A stretch of 64,000 nucleotides of DNA from Mucilaginibacter celer (GCF_003576455.2 NZ_CP032869.1:372001-436000), one strand, 5' to 3'. Counted from the stretch's first letter, positions 15,952-24,941 are shown. Made by a program: numbers and translations. The notes: generated by a model not told the origin, from the sequence alone.

Positions 15952-16929
15952 TTATTTATTTAGTGTAAATGCATCGATGATATCCATCAGCACTACGGCA
16001 TCATCAATAGCACAAGGGTTTGGCCCGTCGCCCTTAAAATAAGCTACTATTTTGGTGATAAACGGTTGTTGAATATGTTCGGGGTGCGTAATGGTTATTG
16101 TTTCTTCTTCGGTTTCGGTTTTCCAGGTAATGTAGTTACCAAAAAAGGGGAAGGTTATTTTGCCTTCGGTGCCGATGATTTCGCAGGTATCGGTGGTTTC
16201 GCTTTCGGCCACATTGAAGCACCATGAGCCGTTAACCACCACGTTGTTTTTAAACAGGATCTGCCCGCAAACATGATCATCGGCCGGGGTTGAGCACGAT
16301 TGATTAAGCGAAAAGCCATGGTATTTTTCGGGCTCGCCAAAGTAATACAACATCAGGTCGAGTTGGTGCGGGGCCAGGTCATGAAAATAACCGCCGCCCG
16401 ATAGCTCAGGCAGTACGCGCCAGTTGGTTTCCACATCGGCTACCAGTTTAGGTTTGCGGGCCTGCCACATCCTGATCTGTACGGTGCGGATATCACCTAT
16501 TTTTTTTGTATCGATAAGTTCCTTTACTTTCAAAAACATAGGTAATGCACGGCGGTAATGCGCTACGGTAAGTTTATGCCCGCTTTCTTTAACTGCCGCT
16601 GCCATAGCCCTCGCTTCTGCCGAGTTACGGGTTACAGGTTTTTCAACATAAACATTAAACCCGTTTTGCAAAGCCTGTATCGCATAATCAAGGTGAGAGG
16701 CCGGTGGGGTAGCAATGTAGATTGCATTCAGATCTTTATCGCCCAACAATTCGGTGGCATCGCTGTACCATTTGGCTACGCCGTGGCGCGCGGCATAGTC
16801 GGCGGCCTTTTCAGCATCGCGGCGCATTACTGCAACAAGATCACTGCCGGGTACTTTTTTAAATGCCGGTCCGCTTTTTTTTTCAGTTACATTGCCGCAT
16901 CCGATGATGCCCCAGTTTATTGTGCTCAT
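15952..16929 (-). CDS. Gfo/Idh/MocA family oxidoreductase
   Basis: This 325-residue NAD(P)-dependent sugar dehydrogenase-like enzyme has a Rossmann motif near the start (GIIGCGNVTEKK, about residues 7-18) and the family EKPV motif at about 96-99 with the catalytic Lys. A GGGYFHDLAPHQLDLMLYYFG segment carries the His and Asp used in substrate binding. The substrate is probably a sugar or cyclitol. Its end touches the start of the M48 peptidase gene. The start codon lies a few bases inside a palindromic repeat. Confidence 0.92.
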   Translation of the reverse strand: MSTINWGIIGCGNVTEKKSGPAFKKVPGSDLVAVMRRDAEKAADYAARHGVAKWYSDATELLGDKDLNAIYIATPPASHLDYAIQALQNGFNVYVEKPVTRNSAEARAMAAAVKESGHKLTVAHYRRALPMFLKVKELIDTKKIGDIRTVQIRMWQARKPKLVADVETNWRVLPELSGGGYFHDLAPHQLDLMLYYFGEPEKYHGFSLNQSCSTPADDHVCGQILFKNNVVVNGSWCFNVAESETTDTCEIIGTEGKITFPFFGNYITWKTETEEETITITHPEHIQQPFITKIVAYFKGDGPNPCAIDDAVVLMDIIDAFTLNK

Positions 16930-16930
16930 A

Positions 16931-17040
16931 GGCCCCTCTAAATCTCCCCCTGAAGGGGGAGACTTTTATGTTTAAGTTTTTAAAAATTTTCGAATTCCAA
17001 AATAGTCAACTATCGTTCCCCTTCAGGGGGTTAGGGGGCT
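16931..17040. repeat. Inverted repeat of CCCCTGAAGGGG type
   Basis: CCCCTCTAAATCTCCCCCTGAAGGGGG from 16933 is mirrored by CCCCTTCAGGGGGTTAGGGGGC ending at 17039. Each arm also contains its own small palindrome around CTGAAG or CTTCAG. The right arm covers the stop codon of the aldo/keto reductase (17031-17033). No ORF lies inside. Confidence 0.72.
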
Positions 17041-18029
17041 GGCGTTAGTATTTCCTCTATCCTTGCCAGCTCCTCTGCCGAAAATACGATATTATCCAAA
17101 GCTTTCAATGAATCTGATAATTGGGCCGGGCGGCTTGCGCCTATTAGTACCGAAGTTACCCGCTCATCTTTTAAAATCCAGGCTAAGGCCATTTGCGCAA
17201 GCGACTGGCCACGATCAAGCGCCAGTTTATTCAGGTCGCGGATCTGGCTCAGGCGTTCATCAGTAAGGTGTCCTTTTTGTAAAAAGCCGGTAGGCCTTGC
17301 TGCTCTCGAATCTTCGGGGATGCCATGCAGGTATTTGTCGGTAAGCATACCCTGCGCCAACGGCGAAAAGGGGATACAGCCTACGCCTTCGTTACCTAAA
17401 ACATTCAGTAATCCGCCTTCAACCCAACGTTCAAACATCGAGTATTTGGGTTGATGGATAAGGCATGGTGTGCCCAGTTCTTTCAGCATTTTAATAGCTT
17501 TTGAGGCTAATTCGGCCGGATAGTTAGAAATGCCTACATATAAAGCCTTGCCCTGGCGAACGATCAGGTCTAAAGCAGCCATCGTTTCCTCGAGCGGCGT
17601 ATTTGGATCGGGGCGGTGATGGTAAAAAATATCTACATAATCCAGTCCCATACGTTTAAGACTTTGATCTAAACTGGCTACCAAATATTTTTTCGATCCC
17701 CAATCTCCATAGGGCCCTGGCCACATGGTGTAGCCTGCTTTGCTTGAGATAATGAGCTCATCACGATAGTCGCGAAAATCTTCTTTCAATATCTTGCCAA
17801 AGTTTTCTTCGGCCGAGCCCGGCGGCGGACCGTAATTGTTGGCCAGATCGAAATGGGTAATGCCGTTATCAAACGCGAGGTGTAATATTTTACGATAATT
17901 ATCGGCCACATCAACATGACCGAAATTGTGCCAAAGGCCCAGCGAAACAGCCGGAAGTTTAATGCCGCTATTGCCGCAACGGCGGTATTGCATGGTTTGA
18001 TACCTATCGGCAGATGCTATGTATGTCAT
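17031..18029 (-). CDS. Aldo/keto reductase (YghZ/glyceraldehyde-3-phosphate reductase-like)
   Basis: This 332-residue NADPH-dependent reductase of the aldo/keto reductase superfamily closely follows the E. coli YghZ pattern. HFDLANNYGPPPGSAEENFG (about 61-80) contains the catalytic Asp and Tyr, SSKAGYTMWPGPYGDWGSKK is typical of YghZ, and the YYHHRPDPNTPLEE region carries the His. YghZ reduces L-glyceraldehyde 3-phosphate and methylglyoxal. The final codons and stop lie in a dispersed repeat. It precedes the Gfo/Idh gene in the same orientation, so coregulation is possible. Confidence 0.92.
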   Translation of the reverse strand: MTYIASADRYQTMQYRRCGNSGIKLPAVSLGLWHNFGHVDVADNYRKILHLAFDNGITHFDLANNYGPPPGSAEENFGKILKEDFRDYRDELIISSKAGYTMWPGPYGDWGSKKYLVASLDQSLKRMGLDYVDIFYHHRPDPNTPLEETMAALDLIVRQGKALYVGISNYPAELASKAIKMLKELGTPCLIHQPKYSMFERWVEGGLLNVLGNEGVGCIPFSPLAQGMLTDKYLHGIPEDSRAARPTGFLQKGHLTDERLSQIRDLNKLALDRGQSLAQMALAWILKDERVTSVLIGASRPAQLSDSLKALDNIVFSAEELARIEEILTPAP

Positions 18030-18097
18030 TATTTTTTAAGGTAAGGATTAGGCAGTAAAAATAGAATTTTAGGCAGATTAATAAAGGTGTTTTTTGT

Positions 18098-18330
18098 CTG
18101 AACCGGGATTGGTTTTTCTGAGATTACACGGATTGATTTTTGATTACACCGATTTTGACCGGTGATTTTTTTGATTCCGTTGATTTTTATCTGCGATTAC
18201 ACCGATTGATTTTTGATTACACCGATTTTTCTTACCCCGGCGGCCGTGTCCTCACGGCCGCATGCACGTACGCCTGCTTAGCATTTTGAACCGTTGACGT
18301 TTTTTGATTACGTTGATTTCGCTGATTTTT
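18098..18330. repeat. GATTACACCGATT-family repeat cluster
   Basis: A partial GTCTGAACCGGGATT word at 18097-18111 is followed by several GATTACACCGATTGATTT words up to about 18230. GATTACGTTGATTTCGCTGA, from 18306, was also seen at 4120. No coding region is present. The block lies upstream of the aldo/keto reductase and directly beside the palindrome at 18331-18441. Confidence 0.75.
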
Positions 18331-18441
18331 GTCTGAACCGGGATTTGGGGGGATTTTCGGGATGGCCAGGATTAAAAAGACGAAGAACGTTGGGGAAAAA
18401 TCCTATTAATCCTAAAAATCCCCCCAAATCCCGGTTCAGAC
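18331..18441. repeat. Palindromic element with 27-bp perfect arms, overlapping the folC stop
   Basis: The left arm (18331-18357, starting GTCTGAACCGGGATTTGGGG) and right arm (18415-18441) are perfect inverses over 27 bases. The folC stop codon (TGA, minus strand, 18436-18438) lies inside the right arm. A related element with GTCTGAATCAGAATTT ends lies at 63120-63247, and a half-copy is at 52895-52936. These are consistent with a dispersed palindromic family. Confidence 0.88.
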
Positions 18442-19767
18442 AACCTCCGCCACCACAAAAGTACTCCCCCCAACAAACACCAGATCATCAACACCCGCGT
18501 TTTTCTGTGCCGATAACAAAGCTTCTTTTACAGAGGTATAAGTATCACCAATTAACCCATGGGCTTCGGCCTGTGCCCTCATACTTTCAGCATCTAACCC
18601 TCGCGGGATATCCGGTTTACAAAAGTAATACGTAGCATCCTTAGGAAACATCGTCAACACTTTCCCGGTATCCTTATCATTTACCATCCCTATTACCATA
18701 TGCAGGTGTTTGTATTTAACGGCCGCGATGTTTTTCATCACCTCTTCTATACCATCCGGATTATGGCCAGTATCGCAAATGGTAAGTGGATTTTGGCTTA
18801 GTGTTTCCCAACGGCCGTGCAAACCGGTGAGGGTTTTAACCTGTTTAAGGGCGGTATAAATATGTTGATCAGTAATAATGAAACCTTGTTTGCACAATTC
18901 ATCAACGGCGGATAAAATGCCTTTTATATTTTTAAGCTGATAGGTACCGGTTAAATCAAGTCGGAAAGTCTGTAAGTCCGTAAGTCCGTAAGTCTGGTTA
19001 GTGGAGGGCTTTTTTTTCAAGGAAACTTCGAGCAATCCGTCATTATCTTCCGGACTTCCGGACTTCCGGACTTCCGGACTCATCATGGCCCACTCGTCTG
19101 ATGCAAACCTGATCTTGCTTCCGGTTTCTTTGGCTTTGTTGGTGAATACATCAGCTACTTCCAGCTGGCGTTCGCTTATAATCGCGGGGACTCCCGGTTT
19201 AATAATCCCGGCCTTTTCACCGGCAATCAGCGGCAGGGTATTGCCCAGCATATTCATGTGGTCCCAACCGATATTGGTTATTACGGATAGGAGTGGGGTG
19301 ATCACATTGGTCGAATCCAATCTTCCGCCAAGGCCAACTTCAATAATGGCTATATCCACCTTTTCTTTTGCAAAAACATCAAAAGCCAAAGCCACGGTCA
19401 TCTCAAAAAATGAAGGCGCTATCTCTTCAAAATCGGCTTTATGATTGGCCACAAAATCAATCACGGTTTGCTCGCCGATCATTTGCCCGTTAACACGGAT
19501 GCGTTCACGAAAATCCTTAAGGTGGGGAGAGGTATATAATCCTGTTTTGTACCTGGCCGTTTGCAAAACGGCCGCCAGCATGTGCGATGTTGAGCCTTTG
19601 CCGTTAGTACCACCTACGTGCACACTTTTAAATTTATGCTGCGGGTTATCCAGCCGTTTACAAAGTTCAAGCGTATTGGTAAGGTCTTTTTTAAATGCCG
19701 AAGCTCCGTCGCGCGTAAACATCGGGAGCTGGGTGTAGAGGTATTGGATGGTTGCGTTGTAGTCCAT
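18436..19767 (-). CDS. folC: Bifunctional folylpolyglutamate synthase/dihydrofolate synthase
   Basis: FolC adds glutamate to dihydropteroate and to folates using ATP. The ATP loop GGTNGKGS occurs at about residues 51-58, followed by TSPHLKDFRERIRVNG and the Mur-ligase-like EVGLGGRLDSTN. The C-terminal domain contains CDTGHNPDG. I chose the ATG at 19767 (443 residues); a longer frame begins at 19824 but adds an unrelated leader. Residues about 230-267 are encoded by two inverted octanucleotide repeat tracts, an extension before the DLTGTYQLKN segment. The stop is supplied by a palindromic repeat. It lies at the 3' end of the TonB-ExbB-ExbD operon. Confidence 0.93.
   Translation of the reverse strand: MDYNATIQYLYTQLPMFTRDGASAFKKDLTNTLELCKRLDNPQHKFKSVHVGGTNGKGSTSHMLAAVLQTARYKTGLYTSPHLKDFRERIRVNGQMIGEQTVIDFVANHKADFEEIAPSFFEMTVALAFDVFAKEKVDIAIIEVGLGGRLDSTNVITPLLSVITNIGWDHMNMLGNTLPLIAGEKAGIIKPGVPAIISERQLEVADVFTNKAKETGSKIRFASDEWAMMSPEVRKSGSPEDNDGLLEVSLKKKPSTNQTYGLTDLQTFRLDLTGTYQLKNIKGILSAVDELCKQGFIITDQHIYTALKQVKTLTGLHGRWETLSQNPLTICDTGHNPDGIEEVMKNIAAVKYKHLHMVIGMVNDKDTGKVLTMFPKDATYYFCKPDIPRGLDAESMRAQAEAHGLIGDTYTSVKEALLSAQKNAGVDDLVFVGGSTFVVAEVV
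18966..19078. repeat. Two inverted octanucleotide tandem repeats inside folC
   Basis: Four units of AAGTCCGT type lie at 18966-18997, and four units of CTTCCGGA lie at 19047-19078. The second tract read in reverse is AAGTCCGG repeated, so the two are inverted partners around a 49-base spacer. Both are in frame within folC and encode ...SPEVRKSGSPE... and ...TYGLTDLQTFR.... A change of one unit would shift the frame. Confidence 0.88.
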
Positions 19768-19781
19768 GGATTCAGTTTGCT

Positions 19782-19850
19782 TTGCCTGTTTGCAGTAGGC
19801 AGTTGCATACGGCAAAACTATCAAATAGGATTTGCAAACTGCAAACTGAA
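19782..19850. repeat. GCAGTTTGCAGT-type word repeat between folC and tonB
   Basis: Words such as GTTTGCAGTAGGCAGTTGC (19793-19811) are followed by partly inverted GCAAACTGCAAACTG (19834-19848). The block ends directly at the tonB stop codon at 19851-19853. The same words occur at the other end of tonB. Confidence 0.65.
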
Positions 19851-20669
19851 TTAATTTACCTTGAATACAAAAACCACAGTCCCCTGCTGCTGATCGGGAG
19901 CATTATCCAATGGGTTAAGTTTAGAGTTGCGCACGGCGTCTTCGCACTTTTGAAGTAGTGCATCATCAGATATCGTAGTTCCGCGGGCACCGGCTTTAGC
20001 GTAGGTTACGTTGCCATCTTTATCAACGCGGATATCAACGACAATTTTACCGGTTTGACGGTTGCCATCGCTTACAGATGGGCGACTCACAAAGTTACGC
20101 TGCGCCATGTTCAGGCTGCCACCATTGCCCGATCCTGTACCGTTATAGTTGTTGGTAAGCGTAGTGCCCGTAGGTTTACCCTGGTTACCCGGAGTTTTAC
20201 CTGTACCATCACCTTCGCCTGTACCGGTTGAGGCTTTGCCTTTGTATAACGCGTTTTGGTTAACGGTTGGTTTGGCCGGCGGAGTTTTTACCGGTTGCGG
20301 GGTTGCCACCGTTTGGCTTGGCTTTTTATCGGGTGCAGCCACTTCGGGCGCGTCTTCATTATTTTGGGTAACTACCGCTTTTTCGCTGCTTTGCGGGGTT
20401 GGTTTTTCTTCAGTTGGTTTGGCTTCGGTAACTTTATCGGGTTTGGTGTTATTGGCTTTTTCGGCTACCGAGGGTTCTTCGGTACTCATGTAGTCATCGC
20501 CCATACCTTCATCAACGGTGCCGTAGTTTACCAGGATGCCACCTGTTCCGTTTTCTTCAACAGGTGGGTTTTTGAATACGATAAAATAACATGCCGCTAT
20601 CAGCACAGCCATAATAATGCCTGTTGCAATAAATGCCTTCGGATAGTTATTTTCTTCTCTGTACTCCAT
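19851..20669 (-). CDS. tonB: Energy transducer TonB
   Basis: This 272-residue protein has one N-terminal membrane anchor (about residues 13-31) and a long periplasmic region rich in Pro, Lys, Thr and Gly. Its TonB/TolA-type C-terminal domain (about 185-272) contains VDIRVDKDGNVTYAKAG and the terminal TVVFVFKVN. TonB carries proton-motive energy from ExbB/ExbD to outer-membrane receptors. The gene follows exbB and exbD in the same operon, with an 18-bp inverted repeat between exbD and tonB. A TolA-like role in envelope constriction is an alternative, given the SPOR and TPR partners. Confidence 0.88.
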   Translation of the reverse strand: MEYREENNYPKAFIATGIIMAVLIAACYFIVFKNPPVEENGTGGILVNYGTVDEGMGDDYMSTEEPSVAEKANNTKPDKVTEAKPTEEKPTPQSSEKAVVTQNNEDAPEVAAPDKKPSQTVATPQPVKTPPAKPTVNQNALYKGKASTGTGEGDGTGKTPGNQGKPTGTTLTNNYNGTGSGNGGSLNMAQRNFVSRPSVSDGNRQTGKIVVDIRVDKDGNVTYAKAGARGTTISDDALLQKCEDAVRNSKLNPLDNAPDQQQGTVVFVFKVN

Positions 20670-20676
20670 TTTTGTT

Positions 20677-20837
20677 CAGTTTGCAGTGGGCAGTTTGCCG
20701 TTTGCAGTTGTATGGTTGATTTGCAATTGGCTTCGGCCTTTTGCATCATTATCTAAATTAATAATCTAACTGTCGAAAAATTTGAAGTTTACCAACAAGC
20801 AATAACTGCCCACTGCAAACTAAAAACTGCCAACTGC
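20677..20837. repeat. 18-bp inverted word repeat between tonB and exbD
   Basis: AGTTTGCAGTGGGCAGTT (20678-20695) is the exact inverse of AACTGCCCACTGCAAACT (20804-20821). A further CAACTGCC word runs into the exbD stop codon (20838-20840). Similar words lie at 19782-19850. It could form a long-range hairpin in the exbB-exbD-tonB transcript. Confidence 0.75.
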
Positions 20838-21236
20838 CTATTTAGGTTCTGTTGCCAAAACCAGTTTAATATTCAATTTCTGGGCTATGTCCATTACCTG
20901 TACCACATCCTGTATGGCTACAGTTTTATCAACGTATAAAACTATAGTTAGTTCGGTAGCCATGGTTTTGTAGCCGCCAAGGGTAGTTTGCAGGGCATCT
21001 ACCGGAATTTCCTTTTTATCTACGTAGTAACGCAGATCTTTAGTTACCGATACGGTAATGGTTTTTTTAGATACCGATTGCCCGGTTGATGATTTGGGCA
21101 ATACAAGCTTAATAACGTTGGGGTTGGTAACCGTTGATGCGATGAGGAAAAACAACAGCAGGAAAAACATAATATCGTTCATTGCCGATGTATGTACCTC
21201 TGCCGATGCGCCCCTGTGTCTTTTCCTTAAATTCAT
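20838..21236 (-). CDS. exbD: ExbD/TolR family biopolymer transport protein
   Basis: This 132-residue protein has the ExbD/TolR plan: a short cytoplasmic N-terminus, one membrane helix (about residues 22-38) headed by the conserved proton-path Asp in AMNDIMFFLLL (Asp21), and a periplasmic domain. It forms the inner-membrane motor with the ExbB homologue encoded just upstream, and the two reading frames overlap by 4 bases. The usual length is about 140 residues. Confidence 0.92.
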   Translation of the reverse strand: MNLRKRHRGASAEVHTSAMNDIMFFLLLFFLIASTVTNPNVIKLVLPKSSTGQSVSKKTITVSVTKDLRYYVDKKEIPVDALQTTLGGYKTMATELTIVLYVDKTVAIQDVVQVMDIAQKLNIKLVLATEPK

Positions 21237-21946
21237 TTGCTCGGCTCCTCTAACAGGTCAATAAATTCGATGGCATCGGTTTCCAGTTTCAAAATCACTT
21301 TATCAACCATCATATTTAAAACGTGGTAGCAAACGTAAGCTACGATACCTACAAATAAACCGGCTGCAGATGTTACCATCTTCACATATAAACCGCCCGA
21401 AATTACACCCATGCTGATGTTGTCGGTTTTTGAGATATCATAAAAAATCTTGATTACACCAGCAATGGTACCCAAAAAGCCGAACATCGGTGCTATACCG
21501 GCTACGATGCCCAATATGCCAATATTTTTTTCCAGTTTGGATACTTCAAGCTTGCCCACGTTTTCGATAGCGCCTTCAATATCTTTTATCGGCCTGCCTA
21601 TGCGTAATAAACCTTTTTGCAGCATCCGGCCCAGCGGGGTATTGCTGTTACGGCAAATGGCAATGGCCGATTCGAGGTTACCTGAATGGATACTTGCCCG
21701 TACCTGCACCATCAGGTTCGATTCGTTGCGTGATGCCTTGCGGATGGTGAAATAACGTTCAAAGAATATTACAAGTCCCAGTACTGCTAAAATACCTATC
21801 GGGATCATTACCCAGCCACCTTTTATCAGCAGGTCGCCAAAGCGAAGTTCTTCGGCTGGTAAGGCTGCTGTTGTTACGGCGTGGTTGGCGGTGTCTGCAA
21901 GATGTTTGGCTGTATCTGTTAATTGCTGTATTAATAATAATGTCAT
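21233..21946 (-). CDS. exbB: MotA/TolQ/ExbB proton channel family protein
   Basis: This 237-residue protein has three membrane segments, at about residues 33-56, 144-168 and 185-207. The family's small-residue-rich helix GIVAGIAPMFGFLGTIAGVI is present, and RMLQKGL-type sequences fill the cytoplasmic loop. ExbB pentamers form the proton-driven motor with ExbD. A 4-base overlap with exbD downstream and with the SPOR-protein gene upstream indicates tight translational coupling. An N-terminal extension of about 30 residues before the first helix is longer than in E. coli ExbB. Confidence 0.92.
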   Translation of the reverse strand: MTLLLIQQLTDTAKHLADTANHAVTTAALPAEELRFGDLLIKGGWVMIPIGILAVLGLVIFFERYFTIRKASRNESNLMVQVRASIHSGNLESAIAICRNSNTPLGRMLQKGLLRIGRPIKDIEGAIENVGKLEVSKLEKNIGILGIVAGIAPMFGFLGTIAGVIKIFYDISKTDNISMGVISGGLYVKMVTSAAGLFVGIVAYVCYHVLNMMVDKVILKLETDAIEFIDLLEEPSK

Positions 21947-22998
21947 TTCGTAGAGTCAGTAATTAATTTTGAGTAAGTATCTGTAGCTATTTTTCCTTGT
22001 GCTATTAATTTTTTCCGTTCGGTTTCAGCTTCATCCGAGGTAGCAAAACCACCAATAATGATTTTAATTTTTATTCCCGTACCTGGTCCTGTCCAGGCAC
22101 GGGCCGTGATGCCTTTGCGTTTATAATCTTTAATAGCCTCTTCACTTTTAGCTTTTGTTTTAAACGAGCCGATAAATATGGCGTATTCGGTTTTAGTGGT
22201 ATCAGTCACTACCACCGGTTTATCTAACGCTTTAGCACCTGTGGAAATTGCCTTAGCAGTATCAGGTGTTGTGGAAACGCTGTCTTTTTTCAGGCTGTCG
22301 GGCTTTACAACCGGCGTAGTTTTCGGTTTTTCAACAGCGGCGGGAGCATCATTGTTTTTTTTAAGATGCAATAGTCCCGGTTTAAATTTGTATACCGCGA
22401 ATGCTGCGCAGGCAAGCACAACTACCACTATGGCGATGATAATCCATACGCTGATACCGCGTTTTTCTTCAATCTCCTCTTCCACATATTCCGGCTGCCC
22501 GGAGGCGGTATTTATCGGTGGAGGTGTAAAAGTTTGCTGTAACGGAACGGCTGCAGGTAATGGTGTAGGTGGCGGTGGTGGCGGTACATAGTTAGCTTTG
22601 TTGATCTTAACCGGGGCCAAACCAAAAAACAGCGGATCGTTACTCTGTTTTTCCTGTGCCCTGAAGCTTATACGGCCATCCTGAAGGTAAAACCAGCCCA
22701 GCTCGGCAAAGGCTACTTCGTGTAAAACCAGTTCCTGTTTAAGGCTGTTGATATACTTTTCGGTAAAGTATTTTGATGATGCCAGCGAGATCTTTTTCTT
22801 TTCGGCTATGTAACGCGCCAGAATCTCATCTTCTTTGGGCTGCGGCTCAAAATTGAGTTTAAAACCCGGAGGGAAAAATGTTCCCTGCGCATCATCATAA
22901 TAGCCATTAACACGTTGCTGCGAAAAGCAGCCAAGACCGGGCACACTCACTTCGGTGTGCCGGCCAAGTAATTCGCTTAAATAGTTGGCTATATCCAT
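21943..22998 (-). CDS. CCDC81/HU-like and SPOR domain membrane protein
   Basis: The 351-residue protein starts with an HU-like domain of the CCDC81 type (about 1-120; IANYLSELLGRHTEVSVPGLG is typical). A proline-rich stretch (about 139-160), a membrane helix (about 182-203), a Lys/Pro/Thr-rich periplasmic linker and a C-terminal SPOR domain (about 272-345) follow. SPOR domains bind denuded peptidoglycan at the division septum. The orientation (HU-like part inside, SPOR outside) and the overlap with exbB suggest that it localises or senses the ExbB/ExbD/TonB machine at the septum; this is inferred. Confidence 0.87.
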   Translation of the reverse strand: MDIANYLSELLGRHTEVSVPGLGCFSQQRVNGYYDDAQGTFFPPGFKLNFEPQPKEDEILARYIAEKKKISLASSKYFTEKYINSLKQELVLHEVAFAELGWFYLQDGRISFRAQEKQSNDPLFFGLAPVKINKANYVPPPPPPTPLPAAVPLQQTFTPPPINTASGQPEYVEEEIEEKRGISVWIIIAIVVVVLACAAFAVYKFKPGLLHLKKNNDAPAAVEKPKTTPVVKPDSLKKDSVSTTPDTAKAISTGAKALDKPVVVTDTTKTEYAIFIGSFKTKAKSEEAIKDYKRKGITARAWTGPGTGIKIKIIIGGFATSDEAETERKKLIAQGKIATDTYSKLITDSTK

Positions 22999-23037
22999 CC
23001 GGTAAAAATACAGTTAATTTTAAAACATCAAAGCGGC

Positions 23038-24912
23038 TTAAAAAGCATAGCTTACGCCGCCAAAGATATTAAATCCGTAGTTAGGATAGTACAACCAGCG
23101 TTGGTATGAGGCACTTAATACGTTATTAGCCTGTGCAAATACCGAAAACTTGCTGTTAATACGGTATTCAACGCTGCCGCTCAAATCGGCAAAGCCTTTA
23201 ATGTTTTGTTTAACGAACGATGTACCTGGGGCGCCCGGTGCAGGCGATGGGTTGATCACCTCTAATCTGTCGTAAGCATCGCCGCGGATCAGCAATGAAC
23301 CGGTAACGGTAACCTTGCTGTCGATATGGATAGCAGTACCGGCGGTAAGCGTAAACTTAGGCAGGTTCCATGCTTCAGCTTCTGATGCCATGTGGTAATC
23401 CCTGAATTCGGCACGGCCGAAGATGTTAAAATCATCAGTAGCTTTAAAATCAAGCTCGCCGTTAAAACCGTTTACACGGGCTTTGCCATCATCATAAATT
23501 ACGGTAAATTTATTACCCTCGGCAAGGAAGTTGCTTACCATTAAAGGCATGTTTTTAATGCTGTTACGGAACACCGAAGCTTTAAAGCTTAAACCCGGAG
23601 CAATGGTGCCTTTTAAACCGGCAGCAATATCCAACTGATCTACCGAGTTTTTGATATTAATGTTTTGACCCAGGAAAGGGTTGGTCATGGCAAAATCGCG
23701 AAGCGAAGAACGGTTTACATCGCCTTTGGCCTCAACAAACAGGCGCACGTATTTAGGTACTACCTGCACCTCTAATTTTGCAGCCGGGAAGATGTAAAAC
23801 TTATCAAAATCGCCAAACTCTTTTACAATGTTAACACCCGCGTCAATCTTGTAATTAGCACCCTGAAATTTGATGTAAGGGTTAATTCTCGCTATACTGT
23901 TATTCAGGTTATAAAGACTGTCCTTAGGGTTTGCCAGATCTAACGATCCGCTTAAGCCTGCGTAAAACTGTTTAACAGTCTGGTTTAAAAAGCCCGAGAT
24001 CACCACGTTGTTTTCGCGCGCGGCATAAGCATTGCTAAAGGCGTAGCCTTTTAGCTTTAAGGCGTAAGTGAAATCGTTTTCAACATCTTTATAGTTTTTG
24101 GCCAGTTCAACCTCGCCGCTTAGGGTATTGAAGTGTTGTTTGGTTGGCACAAAGGTATTGCTTGGTGCTTCCTGATCGTAACCATAAAAATAGGTGCCAA
24201 CACGGTTGTAGTTTATCCTGCCCGATATATTGTTATCGCCGATAACGCTTTTGCCAAACACGCCAACTTCATCGCGGCTTTCAGTTTGTTTTTGCAGCGA
24301 ACCCGATTGTGAAAAATGCTTCAGGTGACCGCCAACCTGTAAAGCCTCATCGCGACCATTACCAAAATAAGCCTCACCAAAAAGGCTTTTCATATTGCCC
24401 GCGCCAACCTTAACAAGGTTGTTGGTTAATACCGAATCCTGCTCGGCAGGGCGTTTCATCGGGTCTAATTGCCTTATTTCAGAATTTTGCTCCTGGCGCT
24501 TATCCAGCGGGGCATAAGTCAAAGGTGCTTTAAAGGGCACTTTATCTTCCAGATCGGGGTTACGGCGAATTTTCACCGCGTCGGCCAGTACCGGTTTGTA
24601 GGCGGTAGTTACCACAATCTCTTCTGATAGGCTGCCTCCGTTATTTGGGTTATTACCTCCACCTTTTTTAGTGGTATCCTGTAATGATTTTGCGGCGGCA
24701 TCGCCTAAGTTACTATTATCAACCGGCTTTTTGGTTACCGGTTTGGTGGTTGCTTTTTTAACCGCAGGTTTGGCTTCCGGTTTAGCCGCCGGTTTTTTGC
24801 TGGCGATTTTTACAGTCGCTTTTTTAGCGGGTTTCTTTGTTTGTGCTTGTGCAGGAACAAAGTATAATGCTATCAATAAGGTAAGCAGCGTGTAGGTGTA
24901 TCTTGAGTTCAT
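23038..24912 (-). CDS. Outer-membrane beta-barrel protein, TonB-receptor-like, with basic N-terminal tail
   Basis: This 624-residue protein has a signal peptide (about 1-24) followed by a very Lys/Ala/Pro-rich stretch (about 25-75). A short TonB-box-like EEIVVTTAYKP lies at about 97-107, and many amphipathic strands lead to a C-terminal aromatic residue (GGVSYAF), as in outer-membrane barrels. The canonical plug domain is not evident, which separates it from standard TonB-dependent receptors. It lies between the TPR-protein gene and the SPOR-protein gene in the operon. It may anchor the TonB-like machine at the outer membrane. Confidence 0.8.
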   Translation of the reverse strand: MNSRYTYTLLTLLIALYFVPAQAQTKKPAKKATVKIASKKPAAKPEAKPAVKKATTKPVTKKPVDNSNLGDAAAKSLQDTTKKGGGNNPNNGGSLSEEIVVTTAYKPVLADAVKIRRNPDLEDKVPFKAPLTYAPLDKRQEQNSEIRQLDPMKRPAEQDSVLTNNLVKVGAGNMKSLFGEAYFGNGRDEALQVGGHLKHFSQSGSLQKQTESRDEVGVFGKSVIGDNNISGRINYNRVGTYFYGYDQEAPSNTFVPTKQHFNTLSGEVELAKNYKDVENDFTYALKLKGYAFSNAYAARENNVVISGFLNQTVKQFYAGLSGSLDLANPKDSLYNLNNSIARINPYIKFQGANYKIDAGVNIVKEFGDFDKFYIFPAAKLEVQVVPKYVRLFVEAKGDVNRSSLRDFAMTNPFLGQNINIKNSVDQLDIAAGLKGTIAPGLSFKASVFRNSIKNMPLMVSNFLAEGNKFTVIYDDGKARVNGFNGELDFKATDDFNIFGRAEFRDYHMASEAEAWNLPKFTLTAGTAIHIDSKVTVTGSLLIRGDAYDRLEVINPSPAPGAPGTSFVKQNIKGFADLSGSVEYRINSKFSVFAQANNVLSASYQRWLYYPNYGFNIFGGVSYAF

Positions 24913-24941
24913 TGCTTGTCTTCTTTTTATATTACTCTTTG

